From Elusimicrobia bacterium GWC2_61_19 (GTDB lineage Bacteria > Elusimicrobiota > Elusimicrobia > Elusimicrobiales > UBA9959): a stretch of 45,975 bases of DNA. The position numbers and the translations under genes were made by a program. Position 1 is the stretch's first letter. Each line of letters opens with the position of its first letter. The DNA is taken from positions 1 through 45,975 of the forward strand of contig MGUD01000015.1 of NCBI GenBank assembly GCA_001799795.1, written 5' to 3'. Shown here in pieces: positions 1-8,607 of the stretch. The notes beneath the pieces are model-generated. The model saw only the letters and a list, made by a program, of their open reading frames with translations, did not search any database and was not told the DNA's origin.

Positions 1-120
1 AAGGGGGCCCCGCCATCAAAGTAAGGCGGGGGGAACCGACGCAAGGGTTCCCTCTTCCCGGGTGCGCAGGGTATACCCCCTGGCCGCCCCCGACTTCACA
101 TCTTGAGAATACGGCTAATT
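1..120. repeat. GC-rich hairpin block, partial dispersed element
   Basis: No gene is visible here. Two consecutive hairpins can be drawn: CCCCGCC (8-14) with GGCGGGG (25-31), and GGGAACC (31-37) with GGTTCCC (46-52). Next comes CTTCCC, GGGTGCGC and a GGGTATACCC palindrome (54-79), then GGCCGCCCC. The order 'hairpin, CTTCCC, GGGTGCGC, short G/C palindrome, GGCC-GCCCC' is also seen at 11929-12000, so this looks like the right end of a related element cut by the window edge. The similarity was judged by eye. Confidence 0.45.
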
Positions 121-210
121 GTGTCGCTTCGCTCCACCCGCGGACCTTTGCTAAATATTTTCAGCCCAGGAAACATGGATGTAACGTTGTTACTTTATAA
201 TTGTATTGGT

Positions 211-264
211 GAAAGTTGGCCGTCTGGGGCGCATAGCGCTTTGATACGGCACAAACGCATGTTT
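211..264 (+). repeat. Structured dispersed element, copy 1
   Basis: Three nested or consecutive stems: outer GCCGT (219-223) with ACGGC (246-250), inner GCGC (229-232) with GCGC (236-239) closing an ATA loop, and a third hairpin AAAC (253-256) with GTTT (261-264). The copy at 11869-11916 keeps the outer stem unchanged. It changes the inner stem to GAGC/GCTC and the third to GGGC/GCCC, so pairing is preserved while sequence differs. The third hairpin overlaps the -35 box proposed for clpC. It could be a leader RNA or a mobile palindromic repeat. No known RNA family was recognised. Confidence 0.55.
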
Positions 265-291
265 GAAAACAGTCGCTCTTTGTGTCATAAT
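263..291 (+). promoter_or_regulatory. Candidate clpC promoter
   Basis: TTGAAA (263-268), 17-nt spacer, CATAAT (286-291), preceded by TGT as an extended -10. The predicted start near 298 gives clpC a leader of about 73 nt. A second TATAAT at 196-201 has no good -35 box. Confidence 0.5.
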
Positions 292-298
292 ATAACTT

Positions 299-327
299 CG
301 GCATAGTCTAAAATGCCGCGGTTTTTT
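299..327 (+). terminator. Terminator-like hairpin in the clpC leader
   Basis: CGGCAT (299-304) pairs with ATGCCG (313-318) around an 8-nt loop. CGG and six T follow (322-327). It could stop transcripts entering from the structured element upstream, or act as an attenuator for clpC. The stem is short. Confidence 0.45.
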
Positions 328-370
328 ATTTGTTTTAACGGATTTTCGGGTCTACTACGGAGGAACTTAC

Positions 371-2839
371 ATGGGAACTAGATTTACCGACAGGGCGCAG
401 CGCGTTATACTCATAGCGCAGGAAGAGGCCAAACGCCTCAACCATGACTACGTGGGCACCGAGCATATCCTGCTGGGCCTCATCGCCCTTTCCGAGGGCG
501 TGGCCAGCCAGGTTTTCCAGAACCTGGGGATAGACCTGCGCAAAGTGCGCGCCGAGATAGAAAAGATCGTCGGCACCGGCGACAACATGATGCTGCTGGG
601 CGAGATCCCCTTTACCCCGCGCGCCAAGAAAGTGCTGGAATACGCCGTGGAAGAAGCCCAGCACATGAGCCACTCTTATATCGGCACCGAGCACATCCTG
701 CTCGGCCTCATCCGCGAGGAAGAGGGCGTCGCCGCCCGCGTGCTGGAGAACCTGGGGCTCAAGCTCGAGACCGTCCGCGAGGAAGTGCTCAGCATCCTCG
801 GCGAGATGGAGCAGAAAGACGCCCCCAAGGAATCCCCGGCCCCCAAAAGCCACGCCGCCCACGCCGGCCCCAAGGGCAAGACCAAGACCCCCATTCTCGA
901 CGAATTCGCCCGCGACCTCACCCAAATGGCCAGGGACGGCAAGCTGGACCCCGTGATAGGCCGCTCCAACGAGATCGACCGCCTGATCCAGGTGCTCGGC
1001 CGCCGCACCAAGAACAACCCGGTGCTGGTGGGCGAACCCGGCGTGGGCAAGACCGCCATCGTGGAGGGCCTCGCCCAGAAGATAGTGAACGGCGAGATCT
1101 CCGACACCCTGACGGGCAAGCGCCTGCTGTCGCTGGACCTGGCGTCGATAGTCGCCGGCACCAAGTACCGCGGCGAATTCGAACAGCGCCTCAAGGGCAT
1201 CATCGAGGAGATCCGCAAGGCCAAGAATAATATCATCATGTTCATCGACGAGCTGCACACCGTCATAGGCGCCGGCGCCGCCGAGGGCGCCATCGACGCC
1301 TCCAACATGCTCAAGCCCGCGCTCGCGCGCGGCGAGCTGCAGTGCATCGGCGCCACCACCTTCGACGAGTACCGCAAGCATATCGAGCACGATCCCGCCC
1401 TGGAGCGCCGTTTCCAGATGGTGATAGTGGAGCCCCCCAGCGTGGCCGAGACCATAGAAATATTGAAGGGTCTGCAGGACAAATACGAGTCCCACCATAA
1501 GTGCAAATACACGGACCCGTCCATCTTCGCGGCGGCCCAGCTGTCGGATAAATATATCACCGACCGCGCCCTCCCCGACAAGGCCATCGACCTGCTCGAC
1601 GAGGCCGGCAGCCGCGCCCGCCTGAAACTCTCCGTGGCGCCCGCGGAATTCAAGGAAAAAGAGACCGAGATAGAAGAGGCCGCCAAGGAAAAGAACGCCG
1701 CCATCTACGGCCAGGAATATGAGAAGGCCGCCAAACTGCGCGACCGCGAGAAGGAACTGAAGAAAGCCCTGGAGGACGCCCGCAAGAAATGGCGCGAAGG
1801 CCGCGACAAGGTTTTCCCCGAAGTGACGGAAGAAGATATAGCCGGCATAGCGTCCAAATGGACCGGCATCCCGGTCACCCGCATGACCGAGACCGAGACC
1901 CAGAAGCTGCAGCACATGGAAGCCGAGATCCACAAGCGCCTGATCGGCCAGGAAGAGGCCGTTACCATAGTTTCCCAGGCCATAAAGCGCAGCCGCACCG
2001 GCATGAAGGACCCCAAGCGGCCCATCGGTAATTTCATCTTTCTCGGCCCCACCGGAGTGGGCAAGACGGAGCTGGCGCGCGTGCTGGCGGATTTCCTGTT
2101 CGGCAACGAGGACGCGATGGTGCGCATCGACATGTCCGAGTACATGGAGAAGTTCTCCGTGTCGCGGCTGATCGGCGCGCCTCCCGGCTACGTCGGCTAC
2201 GAGGAAGGCGGCAAGCTCACCGAGATCGTCCGCCGCAAGCCTTACTGCGTGGTGGTTCTCGACGAAATAGAAAAAGCCCACCCCGACGTTTTCAATATCC
2301 TGCTCCAGATCATGGACGAAGGCGTGCTGTCGGACAGCCTGGGCCACAAGGTCAGCTTCAAGAATACCATCCTTATCATGACCTCCAACGTCGGCGCCCG
2401 CCTTATTTCCAAGGGCAAGACGCTGGGCTTTATGCCCGCCGACGACAAGGAGAAGGATTACCGCGAGATGAAGGATACCGTGATGGACGAGGTTAAACGC
2501 GTCTTCAATCCGGAATTCATCAACCGCATAGACGAGGTCATCGTGTTCCGCCCCCTTACCGAAGCGGACACCGGGAAGATCCTGGAGATCAGCCTGGTGA
2601 AGGTGACCAAGAAGCTGGAAGCCAAAGGCATCAAGTTCGACATCACCCAGGCGGCCAAGACCTTCCTGGTCAAGAAAGGCTTCGATCCCAACTACGGCGC
2701 CCGCCCGCTTATCCGCACCGTGCAGAAGTACCTGGAGGACCCTATGTCCGAGTTCCTCCTGAACAGCACGATGAAGCAGGGCGACGTCCTCAAGGTGGAT
2801 TATAAGGGCGAAGGCGAAGCGCTGGACCTGAAAATTTAA
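371..2839 (+). CDS. clpC: ATP-dependent Clp protease ATP-binding subunit ClpC
   Basis: AAA+ unfoldase that feeds proteins into ClpP in the cytoplasm. The 822-residue length is normal for ClpC. In order it has two Clp_N repeats (about 1-145, each with [10 protein letters not shown]), a first AAA+ domain with Walker A GEPGVGKT (about 221-228), a UVR-type coiled segment around 449 ([14 protein letters not shown]), and a second AAA+ domain with GPTGVGKT (about 559). A C-terminal D2-small domain follows ([16 protein letters not shown]). An LGF tripeptide near residue 685 is in the right place for the ClpP-docking loop. The ATG is preceded by GGAGG at 359-363. The usual Firmicutes partners ctsR, mcsA and mcsB are absent here, and so is clpP. 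The next gene starts 21 bp downstream, suggesting cotranscription. Confidence 0.97.
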   Translation: MGTRFTDRAQRVILIAQEEAKRLNHDYVGTEHILLGLIALSEGVASQVFQNLGIDLRKVRAEIEKIVGTGDNMMLLGEIPFTPRAKKVLEYAVEEAQHMSHSYIGTEHILLGLIREEEGVAARVLENLGLKLETVREEVLSILGEMEQKDAPKESPAPKSHAAHAGPKGKTKTPILDEFARDLTQMARDGKLDPVIGRSNEIDRLIQVLGRRTKNNPVLVGEPGVGKTAIVEGLAQKIVNGEISDTLTGKRLLSLDLASIVAGTKYRGEFEQRLKGIIEEIRKAKNNIIMFIDELHTVIGAGAAEGAIDASNMLKPALARGELQCIGATTFDEYRKHIEHDPALERRFQMVIVEPPSVAETIEILKGLQDKYESHHKCKYTDPSIFAAAQLSDKYITDRALPDKAIDLLDEAGSRARLKLSVAPAEFKEKETEIEEAAKEKNAAIYGQEYEKAAKLRDREKELKKALEDARKKWREGRDKVFPEVTEEDIAGIASKWTGIPVTRMTETETQKLQHMEAEIHKRLIGQEEAVTIVSQAIKRSRTGMKDPKRPIGNFIFLGPTGVGKTELARVLADFLFGNEDAMVRIDMSEYMEKFSVSRLIGAPPGYVGYEEGGKLTEIVRRKPYCVVVLDEIEKAHPDVFNILLQIMDEGVLSDSLGHKVSFKNTILIMTSNVGARLISKGKTLGFMPADDKEKDYREMKDTVMDEVKRVFNPEFINRIDEVIVFRPLTEADTGKILEISLVKVTKKLEAKGIKFDITQAAKTFLVKKGFDPNYGARPLIRTVQKYLEDPMSEFLLNSTMKQGDVLKVDYKGEGEALDLKI

Positions 2840-2860
2840 CGGCGCCGCCGGAGTTACAGC

Positions 2861-3904
2861 TTGCACCAGCATCACGACATTCACCGCCACAGCGCCCCGG
2901 CGCCGGTCAATAAGCCGGCCCGGAGCGTTTTTGGCGGCCTGGCGCGCAAGTTCCTGCTGGCGCTGCTGCTGGTGGGGGGCGGTTTCGCGCTTTATTACGG
3001 GGGCGCCAACCTGAAATTCCTGCTCGTTCCGGCGGTGGACGAGAAGAAACAGGTGGAGTTCCCCATACGGGACGACGAATGGACCGCGATGACGGGGGGG
3101 CTTGAAAAAGTTTCCGACGCCTACCGGGGGCGGGTGGGGATCTATATAAAAGACCTGCACACGGGCAAGGTCTGGGAATACAACGCCGACCGGCTTTTCC
3201 CCTCGGCCAGCCTGGTGAAAGTGCCTATCATGGTTTCGGTCCTTGATAAGATAAAGCTGGGCACCATAACGCTGGACACCCAGATACGGCTGACGCGCAG
3301 GGAGCGCGTGGGCGGGTCCGGGTCCCTTAAGTGGGTGCGCGACGGCACGTCGCTCTCGGTGATGGAGATCATCTACAAGATGATAACCGAAAGCGACAAC
3401 ACCGCCACCCGCATGCTGATAGACTACGTGGGCATGGATTACCTGGAGGATAATTTTAAAAGGCTCGGCCTGGTCGAGACCAATATCTGCCAGGAAGGGA
3501 TGAGCCTGACCTCGGGCCGGCTGAAGAAGGATAATTACACCACGGCGCGCGAGATGGCCGGGCTGATGGAAAAGATCTACGACGGGGAAATGGTGAACCG
3601 CGAAGCCAGCGAGTTTATGCTGGACGTGCTCAAGCATAACAAGAGCCGCAGCCGCCTGCGCCGGGGCCTGCCGCTGGGCTGGGAGATAGGCCATAAGACC
3701 GGCCTGCTCAGGCGCTCCTGCCACGACGTGGGCATAGTGTTCTCCCCGCGCGGCGACTTCGTGCTGGCCGTGCTTACCACCGAGGTGCCGGATTATACCA
3801 GCGCCAAGAATTTCATAACAAAGGTCGCCAAGCTCACCTACGCGTATTACAACATAGACGCCGGTTTCGCCGAGAATCCGGACGCCGCCCCAAAGGCGCT
3901 CTGA
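2861..3904 (+). CDS. Membrane-anchored class A beta-lactamase-fold serine hydrolase
   Basis: 347 residues starting at TTG, with GGAG 8 nt upstream. A short basic N-terminus leads into one membrane segment (about 29-46), so the catalytic domain should lie outside the cytoplasmic membrane. All three active-site motifs of the penicillin-recognising fold are visible: S117-L-V-K120, S178-D-N180 and K279-T-G281. The general-base Glu of true class A beta-lactamases (E166 region, ExxLN) is not recognisable, which fits the Beta-lactamase2 (PF13354-type) group of uncertain substrate. Cell-wall hydrolysis or D-peptide processing is more likely than antibiotic resistance; this is inferred. It lies between clpC and a membrane protein whose ATG starts 1 nt after this stop. 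Confidence 0.85.
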   Translation: MHQHHDIHRHSAPAPVNKPARSVFGGLARKFLLALLLVGGGFALYYGGANLKFLLVPAVDEKKQVEFPIRDDEWTAMTGGLEKVSDAYRGRVGIYIKDLHTGKVWEYNADRLFPSASLVKVPIMVSVLDKIKLGTITLDTQIRLTRRERVGGSGSLKWVRDGTSLSVMEIIYKMITESDNTATRMLIDYVGMDYLEDNFKRLGLVETNICQEGMSLTSGRLKKDNYTTAREMAGLMEKIYDGEMVNREASEFMLDVLKHNKSRSRLRRGLPLGWEIGHKTGLLRRSCHDVGIVFSPRGDFVLAVLTTEVPDYTSAKNFITKVAKLTYAYYNIDAGFAENPDAAPKAL

Positions 3905-3905
3905 A

Positions 3906-4580
3906 ATGCGGCAGCGTCCGGCCCGCAAACTGGTCCGCCTGGTGCTGCTGCTGCGCGCCGCCTGGCTGGTGCCGGTAACGCTTATGGCGCTGGCCTACGC
4001 CGTTTACAGCGTGTTCACGCTGGGCCACCTGATGCGTTATCCCGCGGCTTCGGCCCTGCTGGAGATCTTCGAAGCCTTCTTCGGCGTAGGGCTCGGGGCG
4101 GCCTTCCTCTTTTTTGTGGGGCGCATGTGGCGGAAAACCTGGGACCTGCTGCTCGACCGTATTTACCCGGAGCCCTCCGCCGTGGTCTGGCAGGCGGGGT
4201 GGATAGCGCTGGCGGTAGTGCTGCCTTTCATGGTGATTTGGCCCAAGGTGAAAGACCTGCTGCGTTATGCCGGCGAGGGCGCCAATAAGGGCGCTTTGGC
4301 GCAGCTGAGGCTGGCGGCGGAGGAGTATAAGAACGCCAGGGGCTTTTATCCGGCCAACCTGGCCGACCTGGAGGCCGCGGGGCTGGTGCGCAAACTGCCG
4401 GTCCTGTGGGACAAGCGCGGGGCCGGTTTCCCGCACGGGCCCGCGTCCGGAGTTTCCGACGGGGCCGAAGCGCGCGATACCGGCGGCTGGGCATATTCGG
4501 CGGCCGGCGGCGGGACGCCTGTTATTTTTATAGACTGCACACATAAGGATTCGCGGGGCAACCCCTGGTCGTCGTACTGA
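3906..4580 (+). CDS. Membrane protein with pseudopilin-like C-terminal domain
   Basis: 224 residues, starting 1 nt after the previous stop. The N-terminal half is hydrophobic with about three membrane segments (about 15-40, 54-75, 97-118). The C-terminal half (about 128-224) reads like the globular part of a GspG/PilA-type pseudopilin: an amphipathic helix (LAQLRLAAEEYKNARGFYP), then ADLEAAGLV, then GGWAYSAAG and an ending with ID-CTHKDSRGNPWSSY. The usual prepilin leader (G-F-T-L-I-E) is missing. It is therefore not a normal pilin but a polytopic membrane protein carrying that domain outside. No function can be assigned. Coupling to the serine hydrolase suggests a shared envelope role. Confidence 0.65.
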   Translation: MRQRPARKLVRLVLLLRAAWLVPVTLMALAYAVYSVFTLGHLMRYPAASALLEIFEAFFGVGLGAAFLFFVGRMWRKTWDLLLDRIYPEPSAVVWQAGWIALAVVLPFMVIWPKVKDLLRYAGEGANKGALAQLRLAAEEYKNARGFYPANLADLEAAGLVRKLPVLWDKRGAGFPHGPASGVSDGAEARDTGGWAYSAAGGGTPVIFIDCTHKDSRGNPWSSY

Positions 4581-4597
4581 ACAATTAGGCCGTAATT

Positions 4598-6418
4598 ATG
4601 AATAAAAAAACTCTTGAACTCCTGGCCCCGGCCAAAGACCTGGTCACCGGGCTGGACGCGCTCAGCTGCGGCGCGGACGCCGTTTATATAGGCGCGGAGC
4701 GTTTCGGCGCGCGCGCCGCCGCCGGCAATAGCGTGGCCGATATAGAAAAACTGGCCGCCCGCGCGCACAGGTACCGCGCCAAGGTCTACGCCGCGGTCAA
4801 CACCATCCTCACCGACGAGGAAATGCCGCTCGCCCAGAAGCTGGTCTTCCAGCTCTGGGAGGCCGGCGTGGACGGGGTGATCATCCAGGACATGGGCCTG
4901 CTGGAGGGCAGCCTGCCGCCGATCCCGCTCATAGCCAGCACGCAGGCACACAACGCCACGCCGGAGAAAGTGCTGTTCCTGGAGAAGGCCGGCTTTAAGC
5001 GGGTGATACTCGCCCGCGAGCTCACGCTGGAGGAGATAAAGGCGATAAGGGCCAAAACCTCCGTGGAACTGGAATTCTTCGTGCACGGGGCGCTGTGTGT
5101 TTCCTACAGCGGCCAGTGCTACCTGAGCTACGCCATGGGCGGCCGCAGCGGCAACCGCGGTGAATGCGCCCAGCCCTGCCGCAAGCTTTACACGCTGAAG
5201 GACGCCGCCGGAGAGGTTATAGCCGGCAACAAACACCTGCTTTCGCTGAAAGACCTGAACCTGGGTAGGCGCCTGGGCCACCTGGCCGACGCCGGCATCA
5301 CCTCTTTCAAGATAGAGGGCCGCCTGAAGGACAGGGATTATGTGCGCAACATCGTCTCTTATTACCGCAGGGAACTGGACAAGGTGATGGCTAAAAGGGG
5401 CTTCGACCGCCCCTCGCTGGGCAAAAGCCTGGCCGCTTTCAACCCGGACCCGGCTAAGACCTTTAACCGCGGCTACAGCGACTATTTCCTGGACGGCAAC
5501 CCGGTGGATATCGCCTCGCCCGATACCCCGAAGTTCGTCGGTGAACTGATGGGGCGTGCGTCGGACCTGAAGCCCGGCTCTTTCCGGATCCAGGGGGCCG
5601 ACAGGTTCCACCCCGGCGACGGCATCACCTATTTCGACAAGGACGGCACGCTGGCCGGTTCGCTGGTGAACGGCGTGAAGGACGGCCGCGTGCGCGCCGA
5701 TAACCTTAAGGGCATGGATAACGGCACCACCATTTACCGCAACCTGGACAAGGATTTCCTGCGGGCCCTGGAGAAGGACGGCGCCCAGCGCAGGTTCGCG
5801 CTGAAGCTGCAGTTCTCCGATTACGAGGGCGGGTTCCTGCTGAAAGCCGCCGACGAGCGGGGCGCTTCCGCCGAGGCCAGGTTCCGGGGCGTGAAGGCCG
5901 CCGCGGAGAAGCCGGAGGCCGCGCTGGAGACCATTAAAAAGCAGCTTTCGAAACTGGGCGAGACCGAATTTTACCTGGAAGCCCTGGAGATAAAACTCGC
6001 AAAGCCGTATTTTATCCCCGTGTCCGTCCTCAACGAACTGCGGCGCGAGGCCCTGGCGGCGCTGGAGAATACCGTGCCCGCCGCGGCGCGCGAGGAGATA
6101 AAACTGGTCCCTAACGACTCCCCTTACCCGCAGACCGCGCTGGACTATACGGCCAACGTGATTAACGCCAAAGCGGCCCGCTTCTACAAACGCCACGGCG
6201 TCACGGAGATCGGCGCTGCGGCCGAAGGCGGGGCGGACCTGGCCGGCAAGCCGCTGATGACCACCCGCTTCTGCATCCGGCGCCGCCTGGGCCTCTGCAA
6301 AAAAGGCAAGGAGGTGGAGCCGCTGCGCCTGGAGGACGGTGAAGGCCGCCGCTACCGCCTGGAGTTCGACTGCGCCGCCTGCCGCATGAAGCTCTATCTC
6401 GACGACGCGGAAAAATGA
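4598..6418 (+). CDS. U32 family peptidase / RNA hydroxylation enzyme
   Basis: 606 residues. The N-terminal TIM-barrel-like region has the U32 signature at about 159-177: E-F-F-V-H-G-A-L-C with GQC and YLS following. A CAQPCR cysteine pair lies just downstream. The C-terminus has MTTRFCIRRRLGLC and then FDCAACRMKL, the cysteine pattern of long U32 proteins with a DUF3656 middle region. In E. coli these long members include RlhA, which hydroxylates 23S rRNA C2501, and the related TrhP acts in tRNA 5-hydroxyuridine synthesis using prephenate. An RNA-modifying role is therefore more likely than proteolysis, but which RNA is unknown. The shift from 'peptidase' to RNA enzyme is family knowledge. 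Confidence 0.85.
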   Translation: MNKKTLELLAPAKDLVTGLDALSCGADAVYIGAERFGARAAAGNSVADIEKLAARAHRYRAKVYAAVNTILTDEEMPLAQKLVFQLWEAGVDGVIIQDMGLLEGSLPPIPLIASTQAHNATPEKVLFLEKAGFKRVILARELTLEEIKAIRAKTSVELEFFVHGALCVSYSGQCYLSYAMGGRSGNRGECAQPCRKLYTLKDAAGEVIAGNKHLLSLKDLNLGRRLGHLADAGITSFKIEGRLKDRDYVRNIVSYYRRELDKVMAKRGFDRPSLGKSLAAFNPDPAKTFNRGYSDYFLDGNPVDIASPDTPKFVGELMGRASDLKPGSFRIQGADRFHPGDGITYFDKDGTLAGSLVNGVKDGRVRADNLKGMDNGTTIYRNLDKDFLRALEKDGAQRRFALKLQFSDYEGGFLLKAADERGASAEARFRGVKAAAEKPEAALETIKKQLSKLGETEFYLEALEIKLAKPYFIPVSVLNELRREALAALENTVPAAAREEIKLVPNDSPYPQTALDYTANVINAKAARFYKRHGVTEIGAAAEGGADLAGKPLMTTRFCIRRRLGLCKKGKEVEPLRLEDGEGRRYRLEFDCAACRMKLYLDDAEK

Positions 6419-7404
6419 AAAAGTTACCCAACTACGCCCCCCTGGTAATGGCGCTGCTGCTGGCGGCCGCCCAGGGCTGCGGGCGCAAGCCCGGGACCCT
6501 GCCGCCCGGCGCCCGGCTTGAGACCTACTCTTTCAATGTCGCCACGTCCTTGGAAGACCGGATAATCCCGGTCCCCGCCGCCCTGCTCGAGTATTTCAGG
6601 AAAGAGGATAAAAAACCGGGCTACGCCGCCTATGTGCCCACGCCGGAGGATAAGGCCCTGGTAGTGGCGTACCTGCGCCTTTTGCCGCCGGTCTATGAGA
6701 GGATCCTCGCGGAGCGCTGCGTGGGCATCTATTTCATCGAAGGCCTTATCGGCAACGGCGTTACCAGCTGGGTGATAGGCCCCGGGGACGAAGTTTATTT
6801 TTACATCGTCCTTAACCCGGCCGGGCTCAGGGACGGGCTTTCCGTAACGCTTACCGAAAGAGAGCGGAGCTGTTTCGTTCCGCGGGCCGGCTGGGACGTG
6901 CTGGTGGACGGCGGAACTAAATATAAAGGCCTGCTCTATTCGCTTTTCCACGAGGCGACGCACGGCCTGGATTATGCCGAAGGCATCTCGCCTTATACCG
7001 ACGACACGATGCCCCACGCTTACTGGCCGGAGAGGGGGATCTCGGACGACTTCTTTTTTAATACCTGGAACGACTATTCTAAACCCCGGGAAGGGGCCGG
7101 TTTCCCCGGCCGCGACAGGATAACCTTTTACGGCCTGGGCGGCGGGCCCAAACTGGATATCACCGAGGCGCCGGCGCTTTATAAAGGGCTGGGCGGGAGC
7201 GGCTTCGCCTCGCTTTACGGCGCGCGTACCTGGGCCGAGGACCTGGCCGAACTGGCGACTTTCGACGTCCTCACCCGGAAACTGGGACAGCCGTACCTTA
7301 TCTTTATTCAGACACCGGCTGGCGTGTCCCCGCTGGAACCTATGCGCGGCACCGCCGGCGTCCGGGCCGCCGAGGTTATGGAATACCTGGAGGAAATTAA
7401 ATGA
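6415..7404 (+). CDS. Putative lipoprotein with HExxH zinc-protease motif
   Basis: 329 residues. The ATG overlaps the upstream stop (ATGA), so translation is probably coupled. The N-terminus is a lipoprotein-type signal ending AAAQGC, with Cys22 as the probable lipidated residue. The motif H179-E-A-T-H183 followed by GLDYAEG looks like a zincin active site. A later acidic helix (AEDLAELATFDVL, about 280) could give the third ligand, but I cannot prove it. I do not recognise the family. It would sit on a membrane facing the periplasm. A second exported HExxH protein lies 1.2 kb away on the other strand, without obvious overall similarity. Confidence 0.65.
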   Translation: MKKLPNYAPLVMALLLAAAQGCGRKPGTLPPGARLETYSFNVATSLEDRIIPVPAALLEYFRKEDKKPGYAAYVPTPEDKALVVAYLRLLPPVYERILAERCVGIYFIEGLIGNGVTSWVIGPGDEVYFYIVLNPAGLRDGLSVTLTERERSCFVPRAGWDVLVDGGTKYKGLLYSLFHEATHGLDYAEGISPYTDDTMPHAYWPERGISDDFFFNTWNDYSKPREGAGFPGRDRITFYGLGGGPKLDITEAPALYKGLGGSGFASLYGARTWAEDLAELATFDVLTRKLGQPYLIFIQTPAGVSPLEPMRGTAGVRAAEVMEYLEEIK

Positions 7405-7925
7405 CGGTGCGCTGCGAACTGAACGTTAACGGCAAGACCAGGCGCGTGCTGGTGGTGGCCAAGGAAGAGGAAACCCCGGAGCACGTGGCGCTGCGCCTGA
7501 CCGCCGCCATTCTTTTTTTCGACGGGGAACCGGCCCTGGACGTGAGCCCTTCGGACCCGATGCTGGAGGATATCGGCTTTGTGCCGGACCTGCTGGTGCC
7601 GGACGGCGTGGGCGGCATTGCGGCGTGGATCGAGTGCGGCAACGTGGCCGAGAATAAAATGACCAAGGTGGCGCGCCGCATAAAAGAGGGGCGGTTCGTG
7701 ATACTTAAGGAGAACCCGGAGGGGGGCAGGCGGCTGCGCGAGGTCATAAAAAAAGAAGTAAGGAACGGCGAGTTCATAGAGGTCCTGGCCTGGCCCCGCG
7801 CGGAGTTCGCCCGGTGGACCGCCGCCATTAAAGAATCCAGTTATGTCTACGGCGAGGCGTCCGGCCATTCCCTGAACCTGGTCCTCAACGAGGCCGTCTT
7901 CGACGTGCAGCTGATCTCCTGTTAG
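7401..7925 (+). CDS. yaeQ: YaeQ family protein
   Basis: 174 residues, close to the roughly 180 of E. coli YaeQ. The start overlaps the upstream stop as ATGA. The central stretch AAWIECGNVAENKMTKV matches the YaeQ pattern in which a W-I-E-x-G is followed by a lysine-rich helix. YaeQ has a PD-(D/E)XK nuclease-like fold of unknown biological role (family knowledge). The N-terminus (VRCELNVNGKTRRVLVVAKEEETPEHVALRLTAAI broken as two strands and a helix) also fits. It closes the operon begun at clpC or at the U32 gene. A long palindrome starts 1 nt after its stop codon. Confidence 0.65.
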   Translation: MTVRCELNVNGKTRRVLVVAKEEETPEHVALRLTAAILFFDGEPALDVSPSDPMLEDIGFVPDLLVPDGVGGIAAWIECGNVAENKMTKVARRIKEGRFVILKENPEGGRRLREVIKKEVRNGEFIEVLAWPRAEFARWTAAIKESSYVYGEASGHSLNLVLNEAVFDVQLISC

Positions 7926-7926
7926 A

Positions 7927-7988
7927 GGGGACGCTCTTAGTTAATTAGTTTTTGCATCGACAAAAACTAATTAACTAAGAGCGTCCCC
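7927..7988. repeat. Perfect 28-bp-arm palindrome, GGGGACGC type
   Basis: Left arm 7927-7954 starts GGGGACGCTCTTAG. Its exact reverse complement is at 7961-7988, with the 6-nt loop CATCGA. The core is AT-rich and the ends are GC-rich, unlike neighbouring sequence. It shares the first nine bases (GGGGACGCT) with the palindrome at 19108. No U-run follows, so it is not a standard terminator. It resembles elements mobilised by REP-associated tyrosine (RAYT/Y1) transposases; this is inferred. Confidence 0.85.
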
Positions 7989-8022
7989 ATTAAAAAAGCC
8001 GTCATGCGACGGCTTTTTTAAT
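7989..8022. terminator. Bidirectional intrinsic terminator
   Basis: GCCGTC-ATGC-GACGGC hairpin flanked by six A on the left and six T on the right, so it works for yaeQ (plus) and for the exported protein gene at 8041 (minus). Confidence 0.9.
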
Positions 8023-8040
8023 TTCACACGCGGCCCGGGG

Positions 8041-8607
8041 TCAGTACTTAGGCCGGAAGGACTTCACCACCGCTTCGAACTGGGGCAGCAGCGCCTTGGC
8101 GCCGCTGAACGGGGCGGAGAACATGAGCAGGTAGAACCCGTCCCCCGCCCGCACCACCAGGTGCCGCTCGAACATCGCCGTTTTGGTCGCGGGCACGGTG
8201 CGCGGCTTGTCGTATTCGAAGTATTTCCGCTCGAAGCGCTGCGCTTTTTTGCCCGCCACCCTGGCGGCCATCACGGAGCTGTATTGTTCGCCTTCCTCCG
8301 GGTCGCCTATGGGGTGCGCGTTCAGCTGGATGTAGATGTCCGGCGTTTTGAACAGCGTGTTGCCTTTGGCGAAGTACTTTACGGTTATGGACGGCGCGGG
8401 GGCCTTGCCCTCGGCGGCACCCAGCAGGTCCACGCCGTAGATCTTCTTGGCGGAGGCCGGCTGGCCCGTGGGGGGGATCTTGGTCCAGCCCGCGGGTACG
8501 ATTATGGAAAAGTAGCCGCCCTCGCAGACGTAGGGAGGGTTTGCGCCGCCGCCGGCGTTGGCGGACAGGGCGCAGAAGAAGAGCGTGGTCAAGGTTAATT
8601 TGATCAT
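8041..8607 (-). CDS. Exported protein, PsbP/DUF1795-like
   Basis: 188 residues with a cleavable signal peptide (MIKLTLTTLFFCALSANA, cleavage about 18/19). The mature part starts with a strand pair typical of PsbP-like/DUF1795 domains (GGYFSIIVPAGWTKIPP) and ends with FEAVVKSFRP, the usual closing helix of that fold (LxxxxxSF). The domain is found in periplasmic or surface proteins without a known enzymatic role. The ATG overlaps the stop of the upstream metalloprotease gene (ATGA), so the two are cotranscribed and probably coupled. The product may be an accessory of that protease; this is inferred from position only. Confidence 0.65.
   Translation of the reverse strand: MIKLTLTTLFFCALSANAGGGANPPYVCEGGYFSIIVPAGWTKIPPTGQPASAKKIYGVDLLGAAEGKAPAPSITVKYFAKGNTLFKTPDIYIQLNAHPIGDPEEGEQYSSVMAARVAGKKAQRFERKYFEYDKPRTVPATKTAMFERHLVVRAGDGFYLLMFSAPFSGAKALLPQFEAVVKSFRPKY

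Noticed and set aside
103-306. A 67-codon frame before clpC
   Set aside because: It crosses the structured element and the clpC promoter and has no ribosome site or recognisable product.
2861-3904. Antibiotic-resistance beta-lactamase
   Set aside because: SxxK, SDN and KTG are present, but the class A general-base Glu is not recognisable and the protein is membrane anchored; a cell-wall or unknown hydrolase is safer.
335-3928. A 1,197-codon open frame on the minus strand across clpC and the serine hydrolase gene
   Set aside because: It is antisense to two clear genes. The translation is His/Leu/Gly-rich with no domain, as expected from GC-rich codon bias on the opposite strand.
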